The notes beneath the pieces are model-generated. The model was given only the letters and a program-made list of their open reading frames with translations, ran no database searches and had not been told where the DNA came from. DNA of 64,000 bases from Anammoximicrobium sp964645045 (GTDB lineage Bacteria > Planctomycetota > Planctomycetia > Pirellulales > Pirellulaceae): NCBI GenBank assembly GCA_964645045.1, contig CAZXYZ010000028.1:38432-102431 (forward strand), written 5' to 3'. Position numbers and translations under genes: made by a program. Of the stretch, positions 32,935 through 41,661 are shown piece by piece (the stretch's first letter is position 1; every line of letters starts with the position of its first letter).

Positions 32935-34941
32935 TTACGGTGTTTCCGTCTCACGCTCGGTTCGGTCCTTGAATTCGGCTTTCGCCAGCCGAGACTCGGC
33001 CTTGATCCGCTCCAGTCCCGGCGGCAGGCCGCTGAGGGCCTCGCGATACCAGAACGCCGCACGGGCCCGGATCGCCATCGGGTGCTTGGTCTCGCCTTCG
33101 GCGAAGTTCCACCAACGGTCGGCCAAAGTCACCTGCTCGGACGGCGTCGACGGCCGTTTCAATTCCGCCTCCGCCAATTCCATCAGCCGCGGATCGGCGG
33201 CCCGGGCCAGCAGCGGCAGACCGTCCTCCCAGCGCTGTTTGACCAGGCAGTAGTAGGTCCCGACAATCTCGTTGGCTTCCGGATGCGTCGGATGCTGCAG
33301 CAGCAGATCGACGTAATCGGCCACTTCGAGCCAAGCTGTCCGGGCGTCGGCGATTTCTTTCTTGCGGGCGGTTAGGGATGCGATCAGTTTGATGTCGCGG
33401 GTCCGGCGCGCGGCGGACAAGGCTGCATTCAAAAACTGGTCGGCCAGATCGAATTCACTTTGCTCGAGCGTCTGTTCCATCAGCTTCCGCCCCTCGGACA
33501 GCACCAACTCGTTGTCGTTGTCCGACAACGTCTGCCCAATGCTGGACATGAGGATCTCGGCTCTTTCCGTGCGGCCCTCGGTCTGAAAGGCCTGCGTCGT
33601 CAGCTCCAGCGCCTCCAGAGCCTTGGGGATGTCGCCCGCCTCGACCGCTATCTTGCGGCTCAACTCCAGGGCCGCGTAGCGGCCCGCCGGATCGAGATCC
33701 GGGCTGCGGCCGAGGGCCAGCAATTTCTCCGCCAGCTCTTTCTTCTCGTCGGGCTTGCGGGCCGACGCGTATTCTTTCTGGTGCGTCTCCCGCAAGGCTC
33801 GCCGGGCCAACTGCTGGGACACGTCGTCCGGGACCGGCAAGCGTCCGTCCCGGGGCAGCGACGGCTGAGCAGACCGCCGATCCGCGACGCCGGTTGGGGC
33901 GCCGGCAGGAGGCGTAGCCTTCGGGCCCTCCGGCGGCGCATTCTGCGCTGGAAGGCTTGGTTCTGCGGGTGGAGGGCCGGCTGCTTTGGCGAACCTCACG
34001 ACGGGGTTTTCCTGCAAATACTTCATCAACTCCTGGTCCGGTTCCGGCGTCGGGGGCCGCGTCACGTCCAACGCCAAGACCGGCTCGCGGCCTGCAGGGG
34101 TTACCAACGCCAGGAGATGATCATCGGAAATCGTCACGGGGATGCGCCGCACTCCGGTGGGAGGGCCAAACAAGGCGTAACAGCAGTCTTGGTTCTCGCC
34201 AAAGAAGTCCGACTGGACGGTGGCCACATCGAACAGGTAATCGTCCGACGACGTCCAGAAAACGGCCTTGGACGGAGCGACGGCAATGACCTGGATCGTG
34301 TTCTCGGCGCCGTCCAGCAGCGGCGACATCTCGTCCTGGGCGAACGCGGTGTCGGGGCCGTTCAGGACGACGAACTGTGTCTGGCCCTCCGCCAAACCGG
34401 GAGACCGGAAGATGTCCGGGACGCGCGGCAGGAGGGCTTGATTCCGTGGACCACTCCACGGCTCGCCGAGCGAGAACTTTAGAAAGAGGTCATTTTCCCC
34501 AAAGTCAGAAAGCAGCAGCACGCGCCAACTGAAACGATTCGGGCCGCAGCACCGGGGAGGCGGAGAGTCACCGCGCCCCCAGTACGCCGCCCAGCCTTGT
34601 CCGATTCGCGACAATTGCTCAATGACCCGTTTGCGTCGGGCGATTTCGGCGGCTAACGCCGGGCTGGCCTGCGTTCGCGGTTCGGCCGCTGTGCCGTTGG
34701 CTGGCGTTGGCGCCGGAGACACAGGTTGCGCCACGTTGGCTGTCGCCGGGGCAGGTGGTGGGGCGGCAACCTCAGCGGCGGGCCCCGCTTCGGCCACCGT
34801 AGTCCCTGGCGCCGGTGCGGAAACCTGTTCTTGGTCTTCCTCGTCCGGCATCCGCGGAGGCGGAAGATGCGAATGACCGCCTCCGCAACCGAGCGTGCCG
34901 ACGCAGAGCAGCAGAATTAGTGATCGACGCCAAGACCGCAT
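32935..34941 (-). CDS. large lipoprotein with TPR-like C-terminus
   Basis: 668 aa. The lipobox LCVGTLGC (lipidated C19) follows a basic start MRSWRRS. A low-complexity Pro/Ala linker (about 25-80) leads to a globular domain of about 230 residues beginning RRKRVIEQLSRIGQGWAAYW (FSWRVLLLSDFGENDLFLKF, VFWTSSDDYLFDVATVQSDF), which resembles the body that DUF1559-type prepilins carry after their leader; a second Pro-rich linker and helical repeats (about 400-640: AARYAALELSRKIA, ALEALELTTQAFQTEGRTER) follow. No enzyme motif. I choose the ATG at 34941, the only start giving a signal peptide. It lies 160 bases after a prepilin gene and is likely part of the same envelope unit. Confidence 0.65.
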   Translation of the reverse strand: MRSWRRSLILLLCVGTLGCGGGHSHLPPPRMPDEEDQEQVSAPAPGTTVAEAGPAAEVAAPPPAPATANVAQPVSPAPTPANGTAAEPRTQASPALAAEIARRKRVIEQLSRIGQGWAAYWGRGDSPPPRCCGPNRFSWRVLLLSDFGENDLFLKFSLGEPWSGPRNQALLPRVPDIFRSPGLAEGQTQFVVLNGPDTAFAQDEMSPLLDGAENTIQVIAVAPSKAVFWTSSDDYLFDVATVQSDFFGENQDCCYALFGPPTGVRRIPVTISDDHLLALVTPAGREPVLALDVTRPPTPEPDQELMKYLQENPVVRFAKAAGPPPAEPSLPAQNAPPEGPKATPPAGAPTGVADRRSAQPSLPRDGRLPVPDDVSQQLARRALRETHQKEYASARKPDEKKELAEKLLALGRSPDLDPAGRYAALELSRKIAVEAGDIPKALEALELTTQAFQTEGRTERAEILMSSIGQTLSDNDNELVLSEGRKLMEQTLEQSEFDLADQFLNAALSAARRTRDIKLIASLTARKKEIADARTAWLEVADYVDLLLQHPTHPEANEIVGTYYCLVKQRWEDGLPLLARAADPRLMELAEAELKRPSTPSEQVTLADRWWNFAEGETKHPMAIRARAAFWYREALSGLPPGLERIKAESRLAKAEFKDRTERETETP

Positions 34942-35102
34942 GCCGAATCCCTCCAACCCGCACCGCGCTCGTTTGGCGATTGACCACGGAAGGGCCACCG
35001 ACGGGCGCTCACCGGAAAAGTTGCAAAACCTCCTCGCCGCTGTCCAGCTGCGAGGAGGTGAAAAACATTCAGACAATCCAGATCGACGCGGCAGGGACGC
35101 GA

Positions 35103-36290
35103 CTAGTCCAGGTTGCCCTTGATCGTCTGCTTCTCGACGAACACGCCGCTGAAAATCTGACTCGGTGCCAACTCCACCGGGCCGGGCCGGTACCCGGTCG
35201 ACGCGACCTGGGTTTCGGTGATCGTGCTCGAGATCGTGAAGCCCGGATTGAGATATCCGTCCTTGTTCGTGTCCTTGAAGGAGCGGATGCTCCCGTCGGC
35301 AAACAGTATGTTCGCGTTGCCGGCATGGGTCGGGCCAATGTCGCGAAAGTCCTGCAGGTTCGCCCAAGGATACGCGGTCACCGTGCCCAAAGGCGGCTGT
35401 TCGACCGCGTAGAGATTGACGTTCGTGGAAGTATCGATCACGACAAGATCACTGCCCTTGCCCCAGGCCTTGTTGCTGAACGTCGTCATGTTGGCCTCGT
35501 TCCGGACCGGCCCGTCGTTGAACGACTCGCATGTCCGGTCGCCCTTCCTGCCGTATACCTTGCCATCGGAGCTAACGAGGGCATCTTCCAGAAACGCCTC
35601 CTTGGCGTCACCGAGGTTGGAATCGAACATCAGAGGGATGCTCGAGGACGGGTGAAAGCCCTGCTCGACTGTGGACCGCGAAATGGGGCCCTTGCTGCCG
35701 CCTAGCCCCTTCACCGCCGTATTGTTCAGGCAAAGCACCTGGGTGCCGCTGAAGGCCAATTGCGGAGTGTTCCGGACCAAGTAGTAGCTGGACGCGTAAT
35801 TTGAATTGTAGCCCTTATCCATAATGTGCTTGACGACCCCTTCGGTCAACGCGGCCCCCGTCAGCGAGGCAAGGACCGACTGAACGCCGGCATTGACCTT
35901 GTCGCTCGGGCCGCCTTCGTTCGGGCCGAAAGTGGCGGTCCCCAAGTAGTCGTTGATCTTTTCGTTGACTTTCGCAGGATTCGAGGGGCACAGCAACTCA
36001 CTCGGCTTGCCGTTGCCGCCATTGACCATGTCGGCCACCCAGCCGTACAGGTCGACCGCGCCGTCTCGGCGGCCGTCGAACGCACCGGTGGTGTATTTTT
36101 CTTGGGGATCGTTATCCGCGTGGGTCGCCAAGCTGACGAAGATCTGCCGCAGATTGTTGCGGCAGGTGTTTGCGCGGGCCGCTTCGCGGGCCGCCGACAG
36201 TGCGGGAAGCAGCAGCGCTGCGAGAATGGCGATGATTCCGATCACCACCAACAACTCGACAAGCGTAAAGCCTTTGCTACGTTTCAACAT
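35103..36290 (-). CDS. DUF1559-type prepilin (H-X9-DG protein), first copy
   Basis: 395 aa. The type IV/II prepilin leader MLKRSKG is cut before F8 of FTLVELLVVIGIIAILAALL. The C-terminal region shows the planctomycetal signature H-X9-DG (HAGNANILFADGSIRSF). The body is a pseudopilin-like globular domain (DUF1559/SBP_bac_10). Such proteins are very numerous in Planctomycetota and are thought to form surface or periplasmic pseudopili. The ATG at 36290 has GGAGAAGGA upstream. A hairpin (36358-36386) lies in the leader. It heads a group with the lipoprotein gene. Confidence 0.88.
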   Translation of the reverse strand: MLKRSKGFTLVELLVVIGIIAILAALLLPALSAAREAARANTCRNNLRQIFVSLATHADNDPQEKYTTGAFDGRRDGAVDLYGWVADMVNGGNGKPSELLCPSNPAKVNEKINDYLGTATFGPNEGGPSDKVNAGVQSVLASLTGAALTEGVVKHIMDKGYNSNYASSYYLVRNTPQLAFSGTQVLCLNNTAVKGLGGSKGPISRSTVEQGFHPSSSIPLMFDSNLGDAKEAFLEDALVSSDGKVYGRKGDRTCESFNDGPVRNEANMTTFSNKAWGKGSDLVVIDTSTNVNLYAVEQPPLGTVTAYPWANLQDFRDIGPTHAGNANILFADGSIRSFKDTNKDGYLNPGFTISSTITETQVASTGYRPGPVELAPSQIFSGVFVEKQTIKGNLD

Positions 36291-36787
36291 CTTTCCTTCT
36301 CCTAAAGTCACTGATTTGAGTCTCTTCCAAAACATAAACGTACAGGTCCATCCCTCAGGACTTCGCCTTCGGTGAGATCGAAGTCCACCTTCTTTCCAGC
36401 GGGTATGTCATCCGCTCCTCTGTTCTCGATTCCGATCTTCCTTCTTCGCCACCCTCCTTTCCGTTTGCCGTACATGGCTGTCAATTCCATTTTCTCGCCC
36501 CAGCGGCGTCGCATAGGCATCCTAACCACGCATCCGGCATAACAACCGTCGGAATCGACGGCGGGTCCTCGCGGAGCGACCAAGCCTGTGCGGAACGAGC
36601 CCCCGGCAGTGTTCTCCGGGATCCCGGATGCGACCAGTGGATGGGCCGTTGAATGGGTCGGATTAGAAACCAGGCGTGTTAAGGTCGGATGATAGCAGTG
36701 TGAATTTGGCGCGATGGATTTGTAAAGGAAATATCAAGCGGCGGTTAGGGCGAATGCGAAGTGCGCGCATCCCTGGGGGACGAAACG
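36291..36787. other. intergenic leader region of the prepilin gene
   Basis: About 500 bases upstream of the prepilin gene and after the second TMTC-like gene. A short hairpin (GGACTTCG / CGAAGTCC at 36358-36386) is the only structure seen. An open frame of 91 codons on the minus strand (36308-36583) has no recognisable product. Confidence 0.45.
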
Positions 36788-39148
36788 TCACTCCGTCTCA
36801 CTTTGTGCCTCATTCGCCAACCTTTCCGTGTTTGGTTTCGGGTTCACGGCTTTCGACGGCAATTCCTCGAGCAACGCCTGCAGGTTGGCACGGGCCGGAG
36901 CAAAATCCGGCCGAAGGCGAAGCAGTTGTTGATATTCCTCGGCGGCTTCCTCTAGCCGCCCCACCCGTGTGAGGGACGCTGCCAGGTTGAACCGGGCTTC
37001 CACGAAATCGGGCCGTGCCTTGACGGCCCGCGCGAAGCAATCCGCCGCCCGAGACGGGTGATCCTCGGCCAGAATACCGCCCAGATTGTTGTGTGCTTCG
37101 GCCAAGGCTCCATCCATCCTCACCGCCGTTTCGTAGCAGCGGGCGGCTTCCGCGGCATCGCCCAACCTGCGCAGCGCGTTGCCCAGTTGCAGCCAAGCGG
37201 CGGCGTGACGAGCATCGAGTTCGACCGCTCGACGCAGGTGCTCGACCGCGGCCCGCTCATTCTTCCGCTGCAGTTCGATCAAGCCCAGCAACAAGTGCGG
37301 CCGCGCGTCGGCTGGCGACCGGAGTGCCAACTCGCGGGCGTGTAAAACGGCCTCGTCCATCCTGCCTACCGAGGCCAGCGCGGTGGCCAGCCGCTGCCGT
37401 GCGTCCAAGGAGTGCGCGTCGCGCCCGAGCACGGCCTCGAAACAGGCAATCGCTTCGTCCAACCGCTGTTGATCCGCCAGGCACTGACCCAAATTAACCT
37501 GGATCACCGGATCATCCGGATTCAGTTGCAGGGCCGTGCGAAAATGCCTTTCGGCTTCGTCGCCGTGCCCCTCTTGCGCGGCCACAAGTCCGAGTTGCTG
37601 CCGGAACCTTGCACCCTGCGGATCTCGCCGCACGGCCTCCTCGCAATGCTGACGGGCTGCCGCCAGATCGTCCAACTTCATCAGTCCCCGTGCCAGGTTC
37701 CCGTGAATCTCCGCCATGTCCGGATTCAAGGCGAGGGCCTGCTGCAAAACCTCGACTCCCTCTTCGACACGCCCCGCATCCAATAAGGCATCGCCCAAAT
37801 TGCTCAAAGCCCGCGCCCAGCTGTGAGGTTTGCGGTACGAACGACTCTTTTCGACCACGTCGGTCCACATCGCGATGCTGCTGTGATAGACGCGGTTTCG
37901 GCTGATTGTCAGAGCACCCAGCACCAGGACCAACCCCAGGACGGTCGCGACGCACGCGACCCGCGCGAACCGCATCGGCAGCCGGCGCAGGAGTTCGTAA
38001 CCCCCCCAGGCCAGCACGGCGGCCGCGCACGCGGACGGCAAATACATGCGATGCTCGAAGCACAAGTCCTGCAGCGGCACGATACTGGACGTCGGCGCCA
38101 GGATCAAGAAGAACGCCAGCCCAAGAAACCCGGCGCGGCGGCCGGAGAGACAGGCGATCACGCTGGCGCAGAACAGCCCCACAACCAGCAGGCTGGGAAG
38201 CAAAATTCCCGTCAGCCAGCGGGTTTCGGCCGGCCAGCCGTAGTCGAGGCATTGTCCTTGCGGCCAAATGGTCAGCCGCAGGTAGTGGAGAATCACGCCC
38301 GGTTGACTGCGCGCATACTCCCAAGCACTTACGGATTGGATGCCGAACCCCGCCGTTGCCTTGGGGCCAGCCAACATCCCGGGAATCAGCACGGTCGAGG
38401 CCACCGTGAGCGGCAACACATAAGCCGCGTGCAGCCAGCCGCGGCAGCGCAGGACTTCGCGCCAACTGGTCGCCAGGAAAATGCGGTCGTACAACCACAG
38501 GACGGGAAGCACGGTCACCATCACCTCTTTGCTGGCCAAGCCCAGACAGTAAGCCGTGAAGCTCCCGGCGTACCACAGATTCCGCACCCCAGGCGCCGTT
38601 GTCGTCGCACCCCGGAGATAGCCGTACAGCGTCAGTAGAAAAAACAAAGCCATCATCGCTTCGCAGCGTTGGACGATATACGTCACGGCCTGGGTTTGCA
38701 GCGGATGAACGAGCCACAGGATCGCCGCCGCGAAAGCAATCCCCTTCGCCGAATCGGCGAATCTGCCTCCTAGGGATGGCAGCCGAAGCGTCCGATGCAA
38801 CAAACCGTAGAACGCCAAACCCGCCGCCAAATGCACCAGGATGTTCAGGACGTGATAGCCGGTTGCGTCCAATCCACCCCAGGCGTAGTTCATGGCCAAA
38901 GTTACGGGCAGGAGCGGCCGTGTGGGAAAGGAACGGGCGAGACGGTTCATGGGCCACATCTGCCGAATCGCCTGATTGTCCACAATGTGTAGCTGGTCAT
39001 CGAACAAAAAAACTCCCGGCAGGCTGTTGGCGTAGACGAGGACGCCCGCTGCCACCAGGACCATCGGCGGCAGGATGGCGCTGGCAAGTGCCCGCCACCG
39101 CGTGGAGCCCAAAACCGCGTGTCCGCATACCAAGTTGCTTGGGTTCAT
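36788..39148 (-). CDS. TMTC-like GT-C glycosyltransferase/TPR fusion, second of a tandem pair
   Basis: 786 aa. About ten membrane helices occupy residues 20-420. The first outer loop carries the acidic pair of GT-C enzymes (GVFLFDDQLHIVDN); other landmarks are LDATGYHVLNILVHLAAGLA, HPLQTQAVTYIVQRCEAMMA, FEHRMYLPSACAA. About eight TPRs follow (about 450-770: EGVEVLQQALALNPDMAEIH, AERHFRTALQLNPDDPVIQV). This matches the TMTC-type protein O-mannosyltransferases and related bacterial GT39-like proteins. The TPRs may bind the acceptor or face the periplasm. The ATG overlaps the stop of the paralogue upstream (ATGA). Substrate unknown. Confidence 0.8.
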   Translation of the reverse strand: MNPSNLVCGHAVLGSTRWRALASAILPPMVLVAAGVLVYANSLPGVFLFDDQLHIVDNQAIRQMWPMNRLARSFPTRPLLPVTLAMNYAWGGLDATGYHVLNILVHLAAGLAFYGLLHRTLRLPSLGGRFADSAKGIAFAAAILWLVHPLQTQAVTYIVQRCEAMMALFFLLTLYGYLRGATTTAPGVRNLWYAGSFTAYCLGLASKEVMVTVLPVLWLYDRIFLATSWREVLRCRGWLHAAYVLPLTVASTVLIPGMLAGPKATAGFGIQSVSAWEYARSQPGVILHYLRLTIWPQGQCLDYGWPAETRWLTGILLPSLLVVGLFCASVIACLSGRRAGFLGLAFFLILAPTSSIVPLQDLCFEHRMYLPSACAAAVLAWGGYELLRRLPMRFARVACVATVLGLVLVLGALTISRNRVYHSSIAMWTDVVEKSRSYRKPHSWARALSNLGDALLDAGRVEEGVEVLQQALALNPDMAEIHGNLARGLMKLDDLAAARQHCEEAVRRDPQGARFRQQLGLVAAQEGHGDEAERHFRTALQLNPDDPVIQVNLGQCLADQQRLDEAIACFEAVLGRDAHSLDARQRLATALASVGRMDEAVLHARELALRSPADARPHLLLGLIELQRKNERAAVEHLRRAVELDARHAAAWLQLGNALRRLGDAAEAARCYETAVRMDGALAEAHNNLGGILAEDHPSRAADCFARAVKARPDFVEARFNLAASLTRVGRLEEAAEEYQQLLRLRPDFAPARANLQALLEELPSKAVNPKPNTERLANEAQSETE

Positions 39149-41337
39149 CGGATTTCCAGGGATTTCCGGCTGCTGTGGTTTCGAACCGCTTCGTCGAGCA
39201 ACGTCAAGTTCTGCCGTGCTTCGTCCCAAGCGGGCCGGATCAGCAACGCGGCTTGGAGGTGGGACACGGCCCGCTCCGGAAACCCCAGCCTGACCCAGGT
39301 GTTTGCCAGGTTGTAGTGAGCCTCCGCGTGCCGGGGCTCGCGTCTGATCGCCGACTGGTAGTAGACGATGGCTTCCTCGGGACGAGTTGGGCCGATCAAA
39401 TTCGCGATCGCCACGGCGAGGTCGGCGGACTCGGGGACCGTGGCTAGGGCGGCGGTCAGATGCCGAAGTCCCTCGTCAGGATCGGTGGCCGCGAGCAATT
39501 GCCCTAACGTCGCGTGCGCCTGGGGGTGACGAGGGTTCAATCGCAACGCCTCGCGGGCATGGCGAATGGCTTCCGGTGTGCGTCCCATTCCCGACAGCGC
39601 GGCCGAGAGATTCACGTGCGCATCCGCCAATCCGGAATCCCGCTGCAACGCCGTCCGGCATTCATCGGCCGCCTCGGCAAATCGCCCCAGCGGAATCAAA
39701 CACGCCGCCAGATCGACGCGCGTCCGAGCATCCCCCGGATCGCGCGACAACGCGCGCAGATAGTACTCCCGCGCTTCCGCAAAACGGTGACCGCGGGCCA
39801 GGAAGAGCCCGTAGTTACGGTTTGCCTCGGGATACGTTGGTGCCAATCGCAGGGCCGCCTCCAGGCATAGCCGTGCTCGATCCGGTTGCCGGTCCAACAG
39901 CAAGGCTCCCAGGTTGTTGTACGCCCGCGGATTCCAGGGGGCTTGCACGAGTACATCGCTCCAGAGTGCCTCGGCGCTATGGTACACGCGGTTTCTCTGG
40001 TACGTGGCAAAACCGAGTGCCGCGACGATGACGGCCACGATGGCGGCGGCCGGCACGCTGCACGGCATGGAAAACCAGCCGCAAGGCTCAGGCTGTTGCC
40101 GCCGTACCGCTCTTGTTCCGCGAAACGACGCGCTCGCGGGCTTCCCCGCCGTCGCATGTGGAAGCGGCATCCTCCGGGCCCAAAATCGAAGGGTTTCATG
40201 GGCGACCAGCACGCCAGCCAGGACCACACACGCCAAAGGCAAGTACATGCGGTGTTCGAAGCACAGGTCCAAGACGGGCACGAAACTGGAAGTCGGCGCA
40301 AGCATGACGAAGAAAGCCACGCCCAGAAAGCCCGATTTCCAGCCACGCACCAATCCTCCCACGCTGCCGACCGCCAACCCCAACACGGCCAAGCCCGGCA
40401 GCAGGATGCCGGTCAGCCAACGCGTCTCGACCTGCCACGCGTAGTCAAGGCACTGGGGATAGGGACGGATCGCGAGCCACAGATAGTGTAGGATCACCCG
40501 CGGTTGGCTGCGGGCATACTCCCACACCGTCAATTCCCTCATCCGGAACCCGGCCTGTGCGTTTTCGGCCTCCAGCAAGCGAGGAAAGATGGCGAAAGCG
40601 GCTGCGGCGAGAGGAGCCCATAGAGCCAAGTTAACCCAACCGCGGCGAGCCATGATTTCCCGCCAACTGCCCGCCAGGAACACGCGGTCGTACAGCCACA
40701 CCACGGGCAGCACCGTCACCATCACTTCCTTGCAGCCCAAGCCCAAGCAAAACGTGACGAAGGTCAGTACGTACCAAACCCCGCCACGCGGCGAGGTGGC
40801 GCCCCGCACGTAGCAGTACATCGTGAGCAAATAGAACAACCCCATCATCGATTCGCACCGCTGGATGACGTAGGTCACCGCCTGCGTTTGGAGCGGATGG
40901 ACGGTCCAGATGAGGGCGCAGGCCAGTGCGATTCCATCGGCGTTCCCGAAGCGAGACGCGACCGACGGCAGTCGCAGGGTACGGCGTACCAATCCAAACA
41001 GGGTCAATCCTGCCGCCAAGTGAACAGCGATATTGAACAGATGGTAACCGGTCGCATCCAACCCGCCCAGTCGGTAATTCACAGCTAGCGATATTGCTAC
41101 TAACGGACGGGTCAGGAAGGATCGGGCGACCCGATCCAGCGGCCAGAGTTGTCGGATTCCCTGGTTCTTGACGATGTGAACCTCATCGTCGAACACGAAC
41201 ACGCCGTCCAGGCTGTTGGCATACACGGCCAGTCCCGCCAGGATCAGAACCAAGGGCGGCAACAATGCCCTGACGAGACGTCGCCAACGGCTGGTTTCAG
41301 GCTGGAGGGGATCAGTTGCTTGAACCGCATTTGACAT
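39145..41337 (-). CDS. TMTC-like GT-C glycosyltransferase/TPR fusion, first of a tandem pair
   Basis: 730 aa. Same plan as its neighbour: ten or so membrane helices with the GVFVFDDEVHIVKN loop, LDATGYHLFNIAVHLAAGLT, HPLQTQAVTYVIQRCESMMG and FEHRMYLPLACVV. About six TPRs follow from residue about 460 (ARLCLEAALRLAPTYPEANR; DAHVNLSAALSGMGRTPEAI). The DDE loop is the likely active site. The two genes clearly arose by duplication and are translationally coupled; their TPR ends are less alike than their membrane parts. The prepilin neighbours suggest a surface protein glycosylation role, which is inference. Confidence 0.8.
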   Translation of the reverse strand: MSNAVQATDPLQPETSRWRRLVRALLPPLVLILAGLAVYANSLDGVFVFDDEVHIVKNQGIRQLWPLDRVARSFLTRPLVAISLAVNYRLGGLDATGYHLFNIAVHLAAGLTLFGLVRRTLRLPSVASRFGNADGIALACALIWTVHPLQTQAVTYVIQRCESMMGLFYLLTMYCYVRGATSPRGGVWYVLTFVTFCLGLGCKEVMVTVLPVVWLYDRVFLAGSWREIMARRGWVNLALWAPLAAAAFAIFPRLLEAENAQAGFRMRELTVWEYARSQPRVILHYLWLAIRPYPQCLDYAWQVETRWLTGILLPGLAVLGLAVGSVGGLVRGWKSGFLGVAFFVMLAPTSSFVPVLDLCFEHRMYLPLACVVLAGVLVAHETLRFWARRMPLPHATAGKPASASFRGTRAVRRQQPEPCGWFSMPCSVPAAAIVAVIVAALGFATYQRNRVYHSAEALWSDVLVQAPWNPRAYNNLGALLLDRQPDRARLCLEAALRLAPTYPEANRNYGLFLARGHRFAEAREYYLRALSRDPGDARTRVDLAACLIPLGRFAEAADECRTALQRDSGLADAHVNLSAALSGMGRTPEAIRHAREALRLNPRHPQAHATLGQLLAATDPDEGLRHLTAALATVPESADLAVAIANLIGPTRPEEAIVYYQSAIRREPRHAEAHYNLANTWVRLGFPERAVSHLQAALLIRPAWDEARQNLTLLDEAVRNHSSRKSLEIR

Positions 41338-41661
41338 AACCCGGCAATAAACCCCGGTCCGGTTAAGATCGCATGAGGGAGGCGTGAATTTCGCGAGAAA
41401 AGCCGTTCATGACGCAGGTAAAATAAGAGACGACCCGCCAGATCACTAAACAGGGCCATGCGACAAGGAAAAGGGAACGCTAATCTCCGCTAATTAACAC
41501 TAATTGGGACGCGTTAGTGGAAATTAGTGGAGATTAGTGGAGATTAGTGTTCCAAGTTCTTGGAAGGGTTTTGCGCTCCCCGAGTCTTGTTGAGTAGCAG
41601 GAGGGAACCTAGCAAACAGAGCCTCCATTTTCTCGGCGGTTGCCCTAAGTCAAGCGAAACT
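41338..41661. other. intergenic region containing a repeat
   Basis: About 320 bases between the first TMTC-like gene and the PilM fusion gene. The palindromic ATTAGTGGAG element occupies 41474-41553. Nothing else is recognised. Confidence 0.5.
41474..41553. repeat. ATTAGTGGAG repeat element, copy 1
   Basis: The element starts GGAACGCTAATCTCC and ends with the near reverse complement GGAGATTAGTGTTCC. Direct copies of ATTAGTGGAG lie between. A shorter relative is at 48317-48373. AT-rich against the GC-rich background. Confidence 0.85.

Noticed and set aside
34942..35367. N-terminal extension of the lipoprotein reading frame to 35367
   Set aside because: It runs antisense-like through the end of the prepilin gene and would bury the clear lipobox signal peptide at residues 1-19.
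36308..36583. 91-codon open frame in the prepilin leader region, minus strand
   Set aside because: No recognised domain, basic low-complexity start, and it overlaps the likely 5' leader of the prepilin gene. Kept only as a remark in the intergenic entry.
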